A stretch of 64,000 nt of DNA from Akkermansia muciniphila. Lineage in GTDB: Bacteria > Verrucomicrobiota > Verrucomicrobiia > Limisphaerales > BJHT01. Location of the stretch: assembly GCA_945861535.1 (NCBI GenBank), contig CAMAUZ010000036.1, forward strand, positions 1 to 64,000, in the 5' to 3' direction. Within the stretch, counting starts at the first letter, position 1; each line of letters starts with the position of its first letter. The notes under the pieces are model-generated. The model searched no databases. It was not told where the DNA came from and was given only the letters and a program-made list of their open reading frames with translations. Made by a program: the position numbers and the translations under genes. Shown piece after piece: positions 1 through 8,372 of this stretch.

Positions 1-120
1 TACCTGCGGGAACGCAATCTCCGCCCCAAGCGCTACGTCTGGAAAGCCGCGGGGGAGGAAATCCTGGCCAAGATTCAGCGGGCGCGGGCCGCCGCAAATT
101 CCGCGCCGAAAGAATTATGA
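1..120 (+). mobile_element. C-terminal end of an IS630-like transposase (cut by window edge)
   Basis: Only the last 39 codons are visible, ending in TGA at 118-120. The residues (RPKRYVWKAAGEEILAKIQR, then RARAA) match in style the tail of IS630/Tc1-type DDE transposases, where a conserved P-x-x-F/Y-V-W-x-A segment is followed by an I-L-x-K-I/V helix. The catalytic DDE part lies outside the window, so whether the element is intact cannot be judged. No inverted repeat end was identified downstream. The identification rests on a short segment and is tentative. Confidence 0.55.
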
Positions 121-239
121 GTATAGTTTTGAGAGACACTACACTAGCAAACGTAGAAAAGGCAGACTGGGGAACGAGGGTTTATTACCCGTTGCGAAAG
201 TATGTGCCGCAACCGCCGCGACGAGGAGCGCGTCCGTCT

Positions 240-367
240 CCCTCGCCCCGTGAGGCACGAACGGGGAGAGGGTCGGGGAGAGGGGTGCCTCTCCGTTGGG
301 AGCCGTCTTACCTTGGGGAGCGCCTCCTCTCCCCAACCCTCTCCTCCGTTCGGAACGGAGGAGAGGG
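240..367. repeat. GC-rich palindromic repeat pair
   Basis: Two short hairpins lie here. Bases 240-272 pair CCTCGCCCCGT with ACGGGGAGAGG around a short loop. Bases 337-367 form a 31-base near-perfect palindrome with 15-base arms around one central base. Reading frames crossing the segment give Pro/Ser/Leu/Thr-rich peptides typical of such repeats rather than proteins. The rest of 121-412 shows no gene. Confidence 0.6.
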
Positions 368-412
368 AGACAGAAGCCCCGGTGCGGACGGCACGAACTT
401 TCGCAAAGACTG

Positions 413-643
413 ATAGAACCAGTTGCCTCCGGGATAGAACCGGTTCGATCTGGCATCGAACCGATTGCCTTGGACACAGAACCAGTTCGATTCGCGATCG
501 AATCAGTTCCCTCCGGCATCGAATTAGTTCTATCCGGGATAGAACCAGTTCGATGCGAAATAGACCCGGTTCTATCTCGCATACAACCGATTGCCTCCAA
601 CAGGGACCCCGTTGCCTCCGACAGGGAACCATTCCCCTTGGAT
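413..643. repeat. 21-bp degenerate tandem array (about 11 units)
   Basis: The unit is ATAGAACC-rGTTcgATCyGGs with variation and repeats every 21 bases from 413 to 643 (unit starts 413, 434, 455, 476, 497, 518, 539, 560, 581, 602 and 623). Because 21 is a multiple of three, two frames on each strand stay open and spell heptads such as DRTGSIP. None of these frames has a recognisable start region, ribosome site or domain, so I treat it as a non-coding array. Bases 644-1099 hold no recognisable gene, only a degenerate repeat near 757-795 that resembles one at about 26370-26405. Confidence 0.85.
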
Positions 644-1099
644 TGGGAAGCACACGCGCCCCGCGTGCCGTGGTCGGCCCCCCCGACCACCTCGTTTTAT
701 CGCCTTTCCGACCCGATTTGAACCTGCGAACGCCGGCACACCACAGGCTCGGGCATGGCCGCCCAAACCGGTAGGCCGGTGCCCCGCGCTCCCCGAATAC
801 GCCAACCCCCATTGCTATGATGGCCAACCCCACTGGTTTCCCCCGCCTATCGGGACCTCCGGGAAACAATGCTCCTAGCGTGTTGGACGAAATCGGGCGG
901 CCCTCCAGCTTGCTCAGGGGATACCTCACGCTAGAGCTTATCCATCCGTGTTCCCTGCTTGGGTCTCCGACCCGATTATCGATTGCTCCCGTTTCGCGCG
1001 CAAGGCGCGGTGTCGGCGTTGAGGGGTTTGAGCTTGCAAAGCGGAGTTTGGCTCGATTATGAAATTCCATCACAGACAATGAGGCCAGCCACAATTACG

Positions 1100-3154
1100 A
1101 TGAACTTTCCTGCCATCCTTGATGTCGGCCTCGGCTTGGTCGTAGTTTTCTTCCTGCTCGCCAGCATTTGCTCGATTCTAGTTGAGATCATTGCCAATTG
1201 GCTGAAGTGGCGTCATGCCACCCTCAAAATCACCGTCAACGCGCTGCTGAAAGGACACGAGGAACGCACTGGAGAAGCAACCTCTCCATCCGCCGGTCAA
1301 CCGGAGGGCGACGCCAAACTTGCAGTTCAAATAAACTCCAAAGGCGAAAGGATGGAAGAGCTCTTCTGGGCGCACCCGGAAATCGAGCCCCTCCGAGCGG
1401 CGGATACGGCGTCGCCGGCTTACATAGATGAAGCTCGTTTTGCGAACGTCGTCTTGGATATTGCGACTGGCAAAGGTGCGGATGGGGTGATTCCTGACAG
1501 TCGCGCCTCCTTCAGCCGAGCGTTTGAGAAATACGCCTCGCCTAAATTGCGTGAGCGCCTCAGCAGCCTGCTACGCAATCTTCCCGCCGAAACCTTGGAG
1601 GTTCGTGCTGAGATCACCGCCGCGCTGGCCAGATGGTATAACGAGGCCATGGCGCGCAGCACCGGCAGCTACAAACGCAAGGTGCAGAAGTCGCTATTCT
1701 GGAGCGGATTGGTGGTCGCGCTAATCCTGAATTGCGATGCTCTGCGCATCAGCTATGTGCTGTTCCGTGATCCGGGATTGCGTAGCTCGATGGTGGATTA
1801 CGCGAAAAGCATCAGCGTCCCGGCGCCAGCGCCAACGAACCAGGCAGCCGTCGTGGCATCCACAAACTTGCCAGCCAATGCCTTGGCTACAAATGCTACG
1901 TTGACGGATGTCGTTTCCACGAACGCCTCCTCCCCGAATGTCATCGCGGATTTGCGGTTGTCGTTACAGAAGCAGCTCAAGGAACTGCAGAAGCTCGAAC
2001 GCATCGGGTTCCCGATTGGTTGGGTGGCACCTTTTAGCGCGAATTTCTTGCCGTTTCACGCAGGAGATGAACCGATTAACGGAAACTGGATAGGGGCAGC
2101 AATATTTCTCAAAATCATTGGTTTGTTTGCCACCGCTTTTGCCGTCTGCCTCGGTGCTCCGTTCTGGTTCGATCTCCTGAACAAGTTGCTCAAGCTGCGC
2201 ACCTTGAGCGCAAAGACCGGAGCAGACAGCGGTGGCGACTCCACCGCAACTGTCACACCTTCGCCAAATTCATCGGCTGGGGTCAGCGCCTCGACATCCG
2301 CCGGAACCACACCGCGACCAACCAAACCCCTGCTGGCCATTGGCGAAGCATTGCGTGAGCCCAGCACACAATTCCAAGCCGCCAAGGCCTACTGGCTGGC
2401 CGAGGCTTCGCTGTTGGCGTATGCCGCCGAGGCAGAAATTATGGCTACAGTCATTAACGTGTGGCGCTTTGAACGCATGATCCTGTTCAATGACACCGCC
2501 ACCAACACTCAGGGTTTTCTTGCCGTGGGCGGCGGCGTGGCGATTCTTGCCTTCCGTGGCACCGAGCCGAAACAGTTGCCCGACTGGGAGACCGATGCCC
2601 ACGCGTTGCTGATGGCGCAACCGGCTGAATATCCCGGTGAAATTCATAGCGGATTCGCCACCGCTTTGGCGGGTGTTTATACGGCGATTGAGCGAGAGGT
2701 AAAGACTCTGCCCGGCTCGGGCTCCCTGTTGTATGTCACGGGCCACAGTCTTGGTGCCGCGCTCGCGACGTTGTGTGCGCATCGGTTGAAAGCCGCGCGC
2801 GTATATCCGGTGCAAGGCGTGTGCACCTACGGTAGTCCGCGTGTTGGCAATGCTGAGTTCGCGCAAAGCTACGAAACGGCCATCGGCTCCCGCACCTTCC
2901 GCGTGGTGAACAACGAAGACCTCGTCACGCGCGTCGCCCCGCGCGCCGTCGGCTACGAGCACGTCGGCGAAATGGTCTATATTGACGAAACCGGCCGCCT
3001 GCAACGTGACATCGGCTTCTGGTATCGCTTCCTGAACCTAGTCGCCAATGCGGCGGCTGATTTCAAGCAAGCCGCCAAGACGACCGTGCGCGACCACAGC
3101 ATGTCGCTGTATTGTGAACATCTGAAACGCGCGTCAATCACGCCTGATAAATAA
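1100..3154 (+). CDS. Membrane protein fused to a class-3 lipase domain; first gene of a conflict-type operon
   Basis: A 684-residue protein. Residues 1-45 carry a first membrane helix (LDVGLGLVVVFFLLASICSI). A helical region follows with the motif RWYNEAMARSTGSYKRKVQ (about 178-196), then membrane segments near 199-216 and 329-352, ending in GAPFWFDLLNKLLKLR. This N-terminal layout matches a widespread uncharacterised bacterial membrane family known to me from memory. A Ser/Thr-rich linker (about 368-408) joins it to an alpha/beta-hydrolase of the Lipase_3 type. The nucleophile elbow is GHSLG (Ser550), the acid is probably Asp607 (NNED) and the base His666 (RDHSM). It probably cuts membrane lipids on the inner face. 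The start at 1100 is chosen because the family-like MNFPAILDVG begins there; an in-frame ATG lies at 1079. The next gene starts 10 bases downstream. Confidence 0.8.
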   Translation: MNFPAILDVGLGLVVVFFLLASICSILVEIIANWLKWRHATLKITVNALLKGHEERTGEATSPSAGQPEGDAKLAVQINSKGERMEELFWAHPEIEPLRAADTASPAYIDEARFANVVLDIATGKGADGVIPDSRASFSRAFEKYASPKLRERLSSLLRNLPAETLEVRAEITAALARWYNEAMARSTGSYKRKVQKSLFWSGLVVALILNCDALRISYVLFRDPGLRSSMVDYAKSISVPAPAPTNQAAVVASTNLPANALATNATLTDVVSTNASSPNVIADLRLSLQKQLKELQKLERIGFPIGWVAPFSANFLPFHAGDEPINGNWIGAAIFLKIIGLFATAFAVCLGAPFWFDLLNKLLKLRTLSAKTGADSGGDSTATVTPSPNSSAGVSASTSAGTTPRPTKPLLAIGEALREPSTQFQAAKAYWLAEASLLAYAAEAEIMATVINVWRFERMILFNDTATNTQGFLAVGGGVAILAFRGTEPKQLPDWETDAHALLMAQPAEYPGEIHSGFATALAGVYTAIEREVKTLPGSGSLLYVTGHSLGAALATLCAHRLKAARVYPVQGVCTYGSPRVGNAEFAQSYETAIGSRTFRVVNNEDLVTRVAPRAVGYEHVGEMVYIDETGRLQRDIGFWYRFLNLVANAAADFKQAAKTTVRDHSMSLYCEHLKRASITPDK

Positions 3155-3164
3155 CAATATTGCC

Positions 3165-4487
3165 ATGGCAATAAAGCGCTCAAAGCCACTCCATCTCGCC
3201 GACGTCCACAACCGTTTGGCTTTTCGCCGCCTGCATGAGGTCCTGAAGAAGCCGCTCAAACCGATCGCATTCGTGGGGGCCGGAATCAGCGTGGACGCCG
3301 GGTATCCGGATTGGAAGATATTGCTCGACCAGTTGCATCGCTGCGCGTTTCCCGACCGGGGTAATGGCAGCGACCGGGCCGACATCGCCCGCAGCAAGGA
3401 TGGACTGTGGCGCGCGGAAGTTTACCGGCAGACGCTGGGAAAGAAATATCATCGAGCCTTGGCGAACATAATTAAGGTTCGAAACCTCCAGCGGAAGTCA
3501 CATGGACTGGCTCAACATGTTTCGGCGCTCGGTTGGGCGCACTACCTCACAACCAATTACGAGACGGTGCTGAGTGACGCCGTCAATAAAACGTGCAATG
3601 GCCAGAAACCCGGGGAGGTGGATGCGCAAGACATCGGGGACATGCGCCGCTTCCTCGCCGAGATCAATCGCGCGGATACGCATGTCATCTACCTCCACGG
3701 TCGGATGACGGAACCTGAATCAATTATCCTGACCGAGGCGGATTACCTCCGGCGCTATCGCGGCACCCAGCGGGCCGAGCGCGAACTGTTTGCCGTCCTA
3801 GCCACCCGCGAAGTCGTCTTCATCGGCTTCTCACTCAGCGATCCTGACCTGGCCGAAATCCTGCGCGTGATGCGCGGCGAGGAATCGGGCGAACCCCGCC
3901 ATTTCGCCCTTCTGCCTCTCGAAAACGCCGATGACGAAGCAGTCCAGCGCGAGTATTATCGCCGCAAATTCGGAGTCGATACGATCTTCTACCTCAAGAC
4001 AGACAACCACCGCCAGTTGGTTGAATTGCTGAAATTGCTCAAAGCCGGTTCGGTGTCTGACGACCAGATCCCCAGCATCGGTGCGGCCGTCACGCGGGTC
4101 AGCGGCCCGACGGCCCGGACCAAGCCTACTGACCCCGACGACCCGCAAAAGGGAATGTGGGGCGGCAAGAGTGCCCGTAACGGACGCAAAGTCACAGCTA
4201 CAGTCGAGTTGGCAGAAGGAGAAAAGGAATGGTTCAAAATAGACATAAAAGTCGAAGCAACCGATTTCCGTTCGATCACGGGGCCGGTTTACGTGCATGT
4301 CCATGACACTTTCGCCAAGCCTTACTACATAGCAGATTTCGTCAACATTAAGAGGCTTTGCGCGGAACTTGTTCTGCATGCCTACGGTGCCTTCACCATT
4401 GGCGTTGTGTGCGATGATGGCGAGACCACGCTGGAGCTCGACCTAGCCAAACTGAAAGACGCGCCGAAGACATTTAAAGAAAACTAA
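3165..4487 (+). CDS. SIR2-family NADase-like protein with C-terminal pYEATS domain
   Basis: A 440-residue soluble protein. Residues about 30-240 form a SIR2_2-type domain: FVGAGIS (35-41) is the NAD-binding loop, TTNYE (129-133) carries the conserved Asn131, LHG (177-179) carries the catalytic-type His178, and GFSLSDPDL (221-229) is the usual late motif. Related SIR2 domains in Thoeris, DSR and similar antiphage systems hydrolyse NAD+. After a Pro/Asp-rich linker, residues about 340-440 resemble the prokaryotic YEATS domain (GPVYVHVHDTF, AYGAFTIG, DDGETTLELDLAKL), known from predicted conflict systems as a sensor or adaptor. It sits 10 bases after the lipase gene and 22 before the helical-repeat gene, so co-transcription is likely. 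All expected SIR2 residues are present, suggesting an active enzyme; its trigger is unknown. Confidence 0.85.
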   Translation: MAIKRSKPLHLADVHNRLAFRRLHEVLKKPLKPIAFVGAGISVDAGYPDWKILLDQLHRCAFPDRGNGSDRADIARSKDGLWRAEVYRQTLGKKYHRALANIIKVRNLQRKSHGLAQHVSALGWAHYLTTNYETVLSDAVNKTCNGQKPGEVDAQDIGDMRRFLAEINRADTHVIYLHGRMTEPESIILTEADYLRRYRGTQRAERELFAVLATREVVFIGFSLSDPDLAEILRVMRGEESGEPRHFALLPLENADDEAVQREYYRRKFGVDTIFYLKTDNHRQLVELLKLLKAGSVSDDQIPSIGAAVTRVSGPTARTKPTDPDDPQKGMWGGKSARNGRKVTATVELAEGEKEWFKIDIKVEATDFRSITGPVYVHVHDTFAKPYYIADFVNIKRLCAELVLHAYGAFTIGVVCDDGETTLELDLAKLKDAPKTFKEN

Positions 4488-4509
4488 AACACATCCACTT
4501 CCAAAAACT

Positions 4510-6486
4510 GTGATCCCCATCGCAGCCGCCGAAGCCGCCATATCCATCGCCAAAGGTCTCGTCAAACTCGGCCACCGTCTCGACGTGTTGCTTGCGGAGA
4601 AAGAGGCCGTCTCCACGGGACAATCCGTCCTTCCAATGCCAGCCGTCGCGAAAATTCCGGCGACTCCGCTGATGCAGGAAGAGCTCGAAGAATTCCTCAA
4701 AGATGCAAATGCACTCGCCAACCCCGACCTGCCCAAGAAATTCAAGAAACAGGTGCAGGACGCGATCAAGGATCCGAACGCCACGCAGGAAGGAGTCTTG
4801 AACCTCTACCGGCTGGCTTATCCGGAGCGCGCGGTGGTGATCACCATCAACCCCGACGAGGAGTTTGTGCGCAATCTGAAGGCGGCCTGGCCCACGCTCA
4901 ACTTGGATGATCCCGACACGCTAACCGCGTTGTTCCATGTTGCCGCCGGTCAGGATCCGAAGCGATTCAGCTATGGCCTGCGTGTGGGATTGCTCGTCGC
5001 GGATGTGTTGGCCGAAGGCGTGGGTGAAAATATCGGCCTTATCATTCGGGATGAGAACATGGGAAAGATCGTTTCCGCCGTGCTGGAGCGTTTCGCCAAA
5101 CCCGACCTGTCCGCCTTCACCGCATGGAGGCCGCTTTTGCGCCACGCCCTCGGAGCCACGCTGAACGGATTGGTGGACGCACGAGCGGCCGTGGCCGGTG
5201 ACAGTGAGTGGCTGGCGGCAGTGCTGGACGCTCTGAACGAAGCTCGCGCCGACGAGGCGGGCGGGGATGACTACCTGATTGGGCTGATGGAGGGTCGCGG
5301 TTATCAACTGCTCTTGAGCAAGGGCATCGCGCGTGCGGCAGAAGTGCTCGCGGAAGACCAGGCCAGCGCCTTCGGACAAGTCGCGGCCGACGTCCTGAAA
5401 GCAGCGGCGCCACTCGTCAACGACAGCCGGAGCTTCAAGGACTTTTTCACCGAACACTGGGGCGATTTGCTGCACGCCGGACTGGCCTCACTGGAAAAAC
5501 AAGGACCAAAACTGCTCACCGGTTCTGACGAGTTGCTCAAGGAAACTCTCGTCGCCGCCATCGGCTACCTCAAGGATGTCGATCGCAAGAGCCTTTTCAC
5601 AAGTGATACCCTGTTTGGAATTGTGGACGCCGCGATCTCCGCCGTGGCCGCGAAGCCTGAATTGCTTAAGAGCAAAATCGACGGCGTTCCTTGGCTCCAA
5701 TTGCTCCTCCAGTCTGTTATCGACTCAGTAAAAGTCACCGGTGTCCGGCGCGCATTCAGCGCCGAAGGATTGTCGAGCATCATCAAGACCGCGGCCGGCG
5801 CCTTTGCCGAGCATCCGGAGTTGATTTTTGACCGCCCCGGTCTCTTGCAGGAGGTCGTCGGCAAGGTGCTCGGCGCTGTTAAGGATTTGAGTAGTCTTGA
5901 CGCGCAGAACCTCGCGAGCGCCGTGGTTCAAGGCGGGCTTCAGGCGATTGCCGACCGGCCCGATCTCTTGGGGACAAAATACACCGACTTGCTGGCGGAG
6001 TTCGCCGGACAACTTGCGGCGCTCGTCAAGGTGCGCTCGATCACCGGCATTGATGCTTCAGCCATCGCCACAGCGGCAGCGGAAGCCATCCTTCGCAACC
6101 CGATGTTGTTCGACAAACTCAAAGACAATCTCGCCACCGCAGTCCTTGATGCGGTCCTCAAGGCGGCAGGCAACGACCCCGCACGGCTGCTCGTCGGTTC
6201 CACGCTGGTGGGTACCGTGCGCGAAGTGCTCGCCTCCGTCGCTGCTCACGCTCGCGACGCGATCACGGGCAAGCCGATCGCGGACTTCGTGGAGGCGCTG
6301 GCCAAGGTGCTGACGGATGGCTTGGCCCGCGCGGAAACGGAATTGGGGCGCAGCATGGACCTTCCCGCCCTGCCCGCCCTCTTGAACAAATTGGTGGCCG
6401 CTTGGCTGCGCGGAGGCGGGGTTCCCTTGAATCCTGACAGCGCAGCCTTCGATCAACTGTTCGCCAGCTCGACCGTCCACGCATGA
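4510..6486 (+). CDS. Large alpha-helical repeat protein, third gene of the conflict-type operon
   Basis: A 658-residue protein from a GTG start, 22 bases after the SIR2 gene. I do not recognise a catalytic domain. The sequence is Ala/Leu-rich and almost entirely helical. Between about 361 and 560 a degenerate unit of roughly 48 residues repeats, each with a pattern like A-A-x-A-x-x-x-x-P-E-L-L followed by L-L-x-x-x-x-x-x-V-L-x-A-V (compare AKPELLKSK, EHPELIFDR, DRPDLLGTK and RNPMLFDKL). This suggests a solenoid scaffold. Residues 93-150 (YPERAVVITINPDEEFV) look like a separate small domain. No signal peptide or membrane segment is evident, so it is probably cytoplasmic. Placement suggests a scaffold or regulator for the neighbouring lipase and SIR2 effectors; this is inference. 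Confidence 0.6.
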   Translation: MIPIAAAEAAISIAKGLVKLGHRLDVLLAEKEAVSTGQSVLPMPAVAKIPATPLMQEELEEFLKDANALANPDLPKKFKKQVQDAIKDPNATQEGVLNLYRLAYPERAVVITINPDEEFVRNLKAAWPTLNLDDPDTLTALFHVAAGQDPKRFSYGLRVGLLVADVLAEGVGENIGLIIRDENMGKIVSAVLERFAKPDLSAFTAWRPLLRHALGATLNGLVDARAAVAGDSEWLAAVLDALNEARADEAGGDDYLIGLMEGRGYQLLLSKGIARAAEVLAEDQASAFGQVAADVLKAAAPLVNDSRSFKDFFTEHWGDLLHAGLASLEKQGPKLLTGSDELLKETLVAAIGYLKDVDRKSLFTSDTLFGIVDAAISAVAAKPELLKSKIDGVPWLQLLLQSVIDSVKVTGVRRAFSAEGLSSIIKTAAGAFAEHPELIFDRPGLLQEVVGKVLGAVKDLSSLDAQNLASAVVQGGLQAIADRPDLLGTKYTDLLAEFAGQLAALVKVRSITGIDASAIATAAAEAILRNPMLFDKLKDNLATAVLDAVLKAAGNDPARLLVGSTLVGTVREVLASVAAHARDAITGKPIADFVEALAKVLTDGLARAETELGRSMDLPALPALLNKLVAAWLRGGGVPLNPDSAAFDQLFASSTVHA

Positions 6487-6510
6487 CCAAACTCCAAACC
6501 ATCAAATAAT

Positions 6511-7392
6511 ATGAAAACGCTCCGGAAATTTATCTCGTCGCTTACCATCTCGCTGCTCCTTGGCATTTTCGCCGCTGGTCTGGTCACCAGTTGCGCCACC
6601 AGGCGGGAGGTTCAGCAAATCGTTACCGACTCAAATGCCGCCATCCTCGAACGCCAGCTCGGAACGGACGTTGACGTCGTCGCTACCGTTAATGGAAAGG
6701 GCAAATCTAACGCATTAGACGCGGCTTCAGCGCGCATCGACGCGTTCATCGCGGCGCACCCAGACCAACCGGCGACCGTCGCGGCGCTACGCATCCGCCA
6801 AGGCATGCTTTTGCTCACCGCCAAGGAGCCCGAACTGGCTAAGGCCGCCTTCGCTCAAGCGGCGATCAACGATCTCCACACCCCCCGGGACCAGACGTTA
6901 AAGGAAATATCCACGAATCTGGTCTGGTGGTTCCGCAGTGCGAGCACAGACGCATTCAACGAAAACGATTATGGCCCGGCTACAAATGCGCTGGCCGCCC
7001 TGTTGAAATGCCAGACCAATTTGACAGCCATCACCCAAACCGACCCGGATGCCGAGGGCATTCGCGACTACGTGGCGGAAACGCGCGCGTGGATCGGCCT
7101 GCGATACACCAGCGCCCTCCCCAGCGGCCAGTCGAATTCGGCTCGGATCGCTTTCGTAGATACCGTCACGAATTACGTCGCTTCCCTCGGCACCACCACC
7201 ACTAATAGGATTGTATGTGGATGCAGATGCGAACAGACCAACCTTCCCCCCGTCATCACACTTGACCTGCGACGCTGTTTCCGCTCCCGCGAAGTCTTAA
7301 AATACGCTTTCGAGGTGCGACGGGATTCATTTGGCCAGAATCCTCCGAATCTTCCCGATCCATCGGCAAGCTTGGTGCAGGATTGGAAGTAA
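6511..7392 (+). CDS. Lipoprotein of unknown function, fourth gene of the conflict-type operon
   Basis: A 293-residue protein, 24 bases after the helical-repeat gene. It starts with KTLRK and a hydrophobic stretch, then a lipobox GLVTSC with the acylated cysteine at residue 28, so it should be membrane-anchored on the outside. Residues about 70-200 are helical and TPR-like (alternating A-A-L-R-I-R-Q-G and A-K-A-A-F-A-Q-A segments). The C-terminal part has a Cys-rich patch (CGCRC, about 236-240). No enzyme motif is visible. A lipoprotein beside a lipase-membrane protein suggests envelope sensing or immunity, but nothing in the sequence proves either. Confidence 0.6.
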   Translation: MKTLRKFISSLTISLLLGIFAAGLVTSCATRREVQQIVTDSNAAILERQLGTDVDVVATVNGKGKSNALDAASARIDAFIAAHPDQPATVAALRIRQGMLLLTAKEPELAKAAFAQAAINDLHTPRDQTLKEISTNLVWWFRSASTDAFNENDYGPATNALAALLKCQTNLTAITQTDPDAEGIRDYVAETRAWIGLRYTSALPSGQSNSARIAFVDTVTNYVASLGTTTTNRIVCGCRCEQTNLPPVITLDLRRCFRSREVLKYAFEVRRDSFGQNPPNLPDPSASLVQDWK

Positions 7393-7436
7393 GGGCGCGA
7401 GGCGGGTAGACGACTTAGTGGTTGAGGGTGATTAAT

Positions 7437-7826
7437 TGGGAGCAGCCTGCGAACAATGATTTCCTGCTGGTCAGCAAGTTCAGCTTCACGGGCGCGCTCT
7501 ACACCTGCCGGCCGGATTTGGTCGGCTTCGTCATTGGCCTGCCGTGGTGGTCACCGAGTTAAAGAAGCCCGGCGCGGAGGAAATGGCGAACGACGAGTTT
7601 CGATTGGTGAACTGGCTGAACTTCACAATTCGCACCCGACTCGACACCTCGCCCCGGCCCCCCCGTTCGAGGTGGAGAGGGTGTCTGAAGCGGCAGGGAA
7701 AATCACCAGTTCCTCGGCGTGAACAACGCCATCGCCTTGATGCTCGCCGCGCGCAAGCTGGGGCACGGTCGCGGCGGCGTATTCTGGCAAACGCAGGGCA
7801 GCGACAGGAGTTTCTCAGCAGACTGA
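7437..7826 (+). pseudogene. hsdR: Frameshifted remnant of a type I restriction enzyme R subunit
   Basis: Bases 7437-7560 read WEQPANNDFLLVSKFSFTGA, then LYTCRPDLVGFVIGLPW, which is the HsdR N-terminal nuclease region. The frame is lost at about 7545-7550, consistent with one missing G. The next frame continues VVTELKKPGAEE, the E-L-K part of the PD-(D/E)xK nuclease site, and NDEFRLVNWLNF. After a divergent stretch, 7699-7826 in another frame reads ENHQFLGVNNAIALMLAARK and GVFWQTQGSDRSFSAD, equivalent to the HsdR segment running into Walker A (normally TQGSGKS, here GSDRS), then stops. Thus three collinear HsdR blocks survive and no intact gene does. It is good evidence of an older restriction locus beside the SIR2 operon. 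Confidence 0.75.
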
Positions 7827-7827
7827 A

Positions 7828-7865
7828 AACGAAAACCGCCCGTTGCCTTGGCAGACAACGGGCGG
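7828..7865 (-). terminator. Intrinsic terminator for the minus-strand gene at 7884-8372
   Basis: CCGCCCGTTG (7836-7845) pairs perfectly with CAACGGGCGG (7856-7865) around a 10-base loop. On the minus strand the hairpin is followed by TTTTCGTTTT, a usable U-tract. It lies 18 bases beyond the end of the minus-strand gene. Confidence 0.8.
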
Positions 7866-7883
7866 CGCGAGGGGACGAATCCT

Positions 7884-8372
7884 TTACGGATTGGGAGGAT
7901 TCGGCGGTGCTGGCGGAGAGTTGGTTCCCTGACCGGCGAAGCGTTCGCCGAGGTCGTCGGCAATCGTGTCGGCGCCGGGGACGTTGAGTTCGGCCGCTTG
8001 CTGGGCGGTCTTGTAGAACACGAGCGCGGCGCGGTAGGCCTCGTGGCCGACGGCGCGGGCGGTGTCCGCGATGCTCTCCTGAAGGGGAGTGGAGATCTGG
8101 AGGATGGCTTGGAGGGTCAGGGCAAGGTTGAAGTCCTTGCGGAATTCCGGCACGTCCAGATAGGGCGGAACCAGTTGCGGGTTGGCCTCGGCATAGGCGA
8201 GGGCCTTGCTGACAAAGGGTTCATTGCCGGAAGTGAGGCTTTGCAGACCGCGATGTTCGTCCTTCGTCAGGTTGATGAGGAAGGGGAGGAGGGTCTTGAT
8301 GTCGTTGAGATCGGTGAGGATCGAAGTTTTGTCCGCATCGATCAACGTGGCAGAGAGGTTGGCGTAGGGCAT
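7884..8372 (-). CDS. Small soluble protein of unknown function
   Basis: A 162-residue protein. The start is placed at ATG 8372 because AAAGG precedes it at good spacing; a longer frame to 8426 adds a Lys/Arg/Pro-rich lead without support. The protein is helical (LNDIKTLLPFLINLTKDEHR, later AYRAALVFYKTAQQAAE) and ends in a Pro/Asn-rich tail (PPAPPNPPNP). No signal peptide, membrane segment or catalytic motif is seen. The helical pattern and the A-A-L-V-F-Y-K-T-A segment resemble small hypothetical proteins common in Verrucomicrobiota, but I cannot name a family. A strong hairpin terminator follows it, so it looks like a complete single-gene unit. Confidence 0.65.
   Translation of the reverse strand: MPYANLSATLIDADKTSILTDLNDIKTLLPFLINLTKDEHRGLQSLTSGNEPFVSKALAYAEANPQLVPPYLDVPEFRKDFNLALTLQAILQISTPLQESIADTARAVGHEAYRAALVFYKTAQQAAELNVPGADTIADDLGERFAGQGTNSPPAPPNPPNP

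Noticed and set aside
117-413. 98-codon plus-strand frame after the transposase fragment
   Set aside because: It runs through palindromic repeats and has the repeat-derived Pro/Ser/Arg composition; no ribosome site or domain.
413-643. Possible CRISPR array
   Set aside because: Units are contiguous 21-base degenerate repeats with no spacers, and no cas genes are near.
413-643. Possible coiled-coil or beta-helix protein made of DRTGSIP heptads
   Set aside because: Two frames on each strand are open equally well because of the repeat period, and none has a proper start or flanking domain.
1-7900. The left end as an integrated prophage or plasmid
   Set aside because: No integrase, capsid, replication or mobilisation gene and no attachment-site repeat is visible; only a transposase end and defence-type genes.
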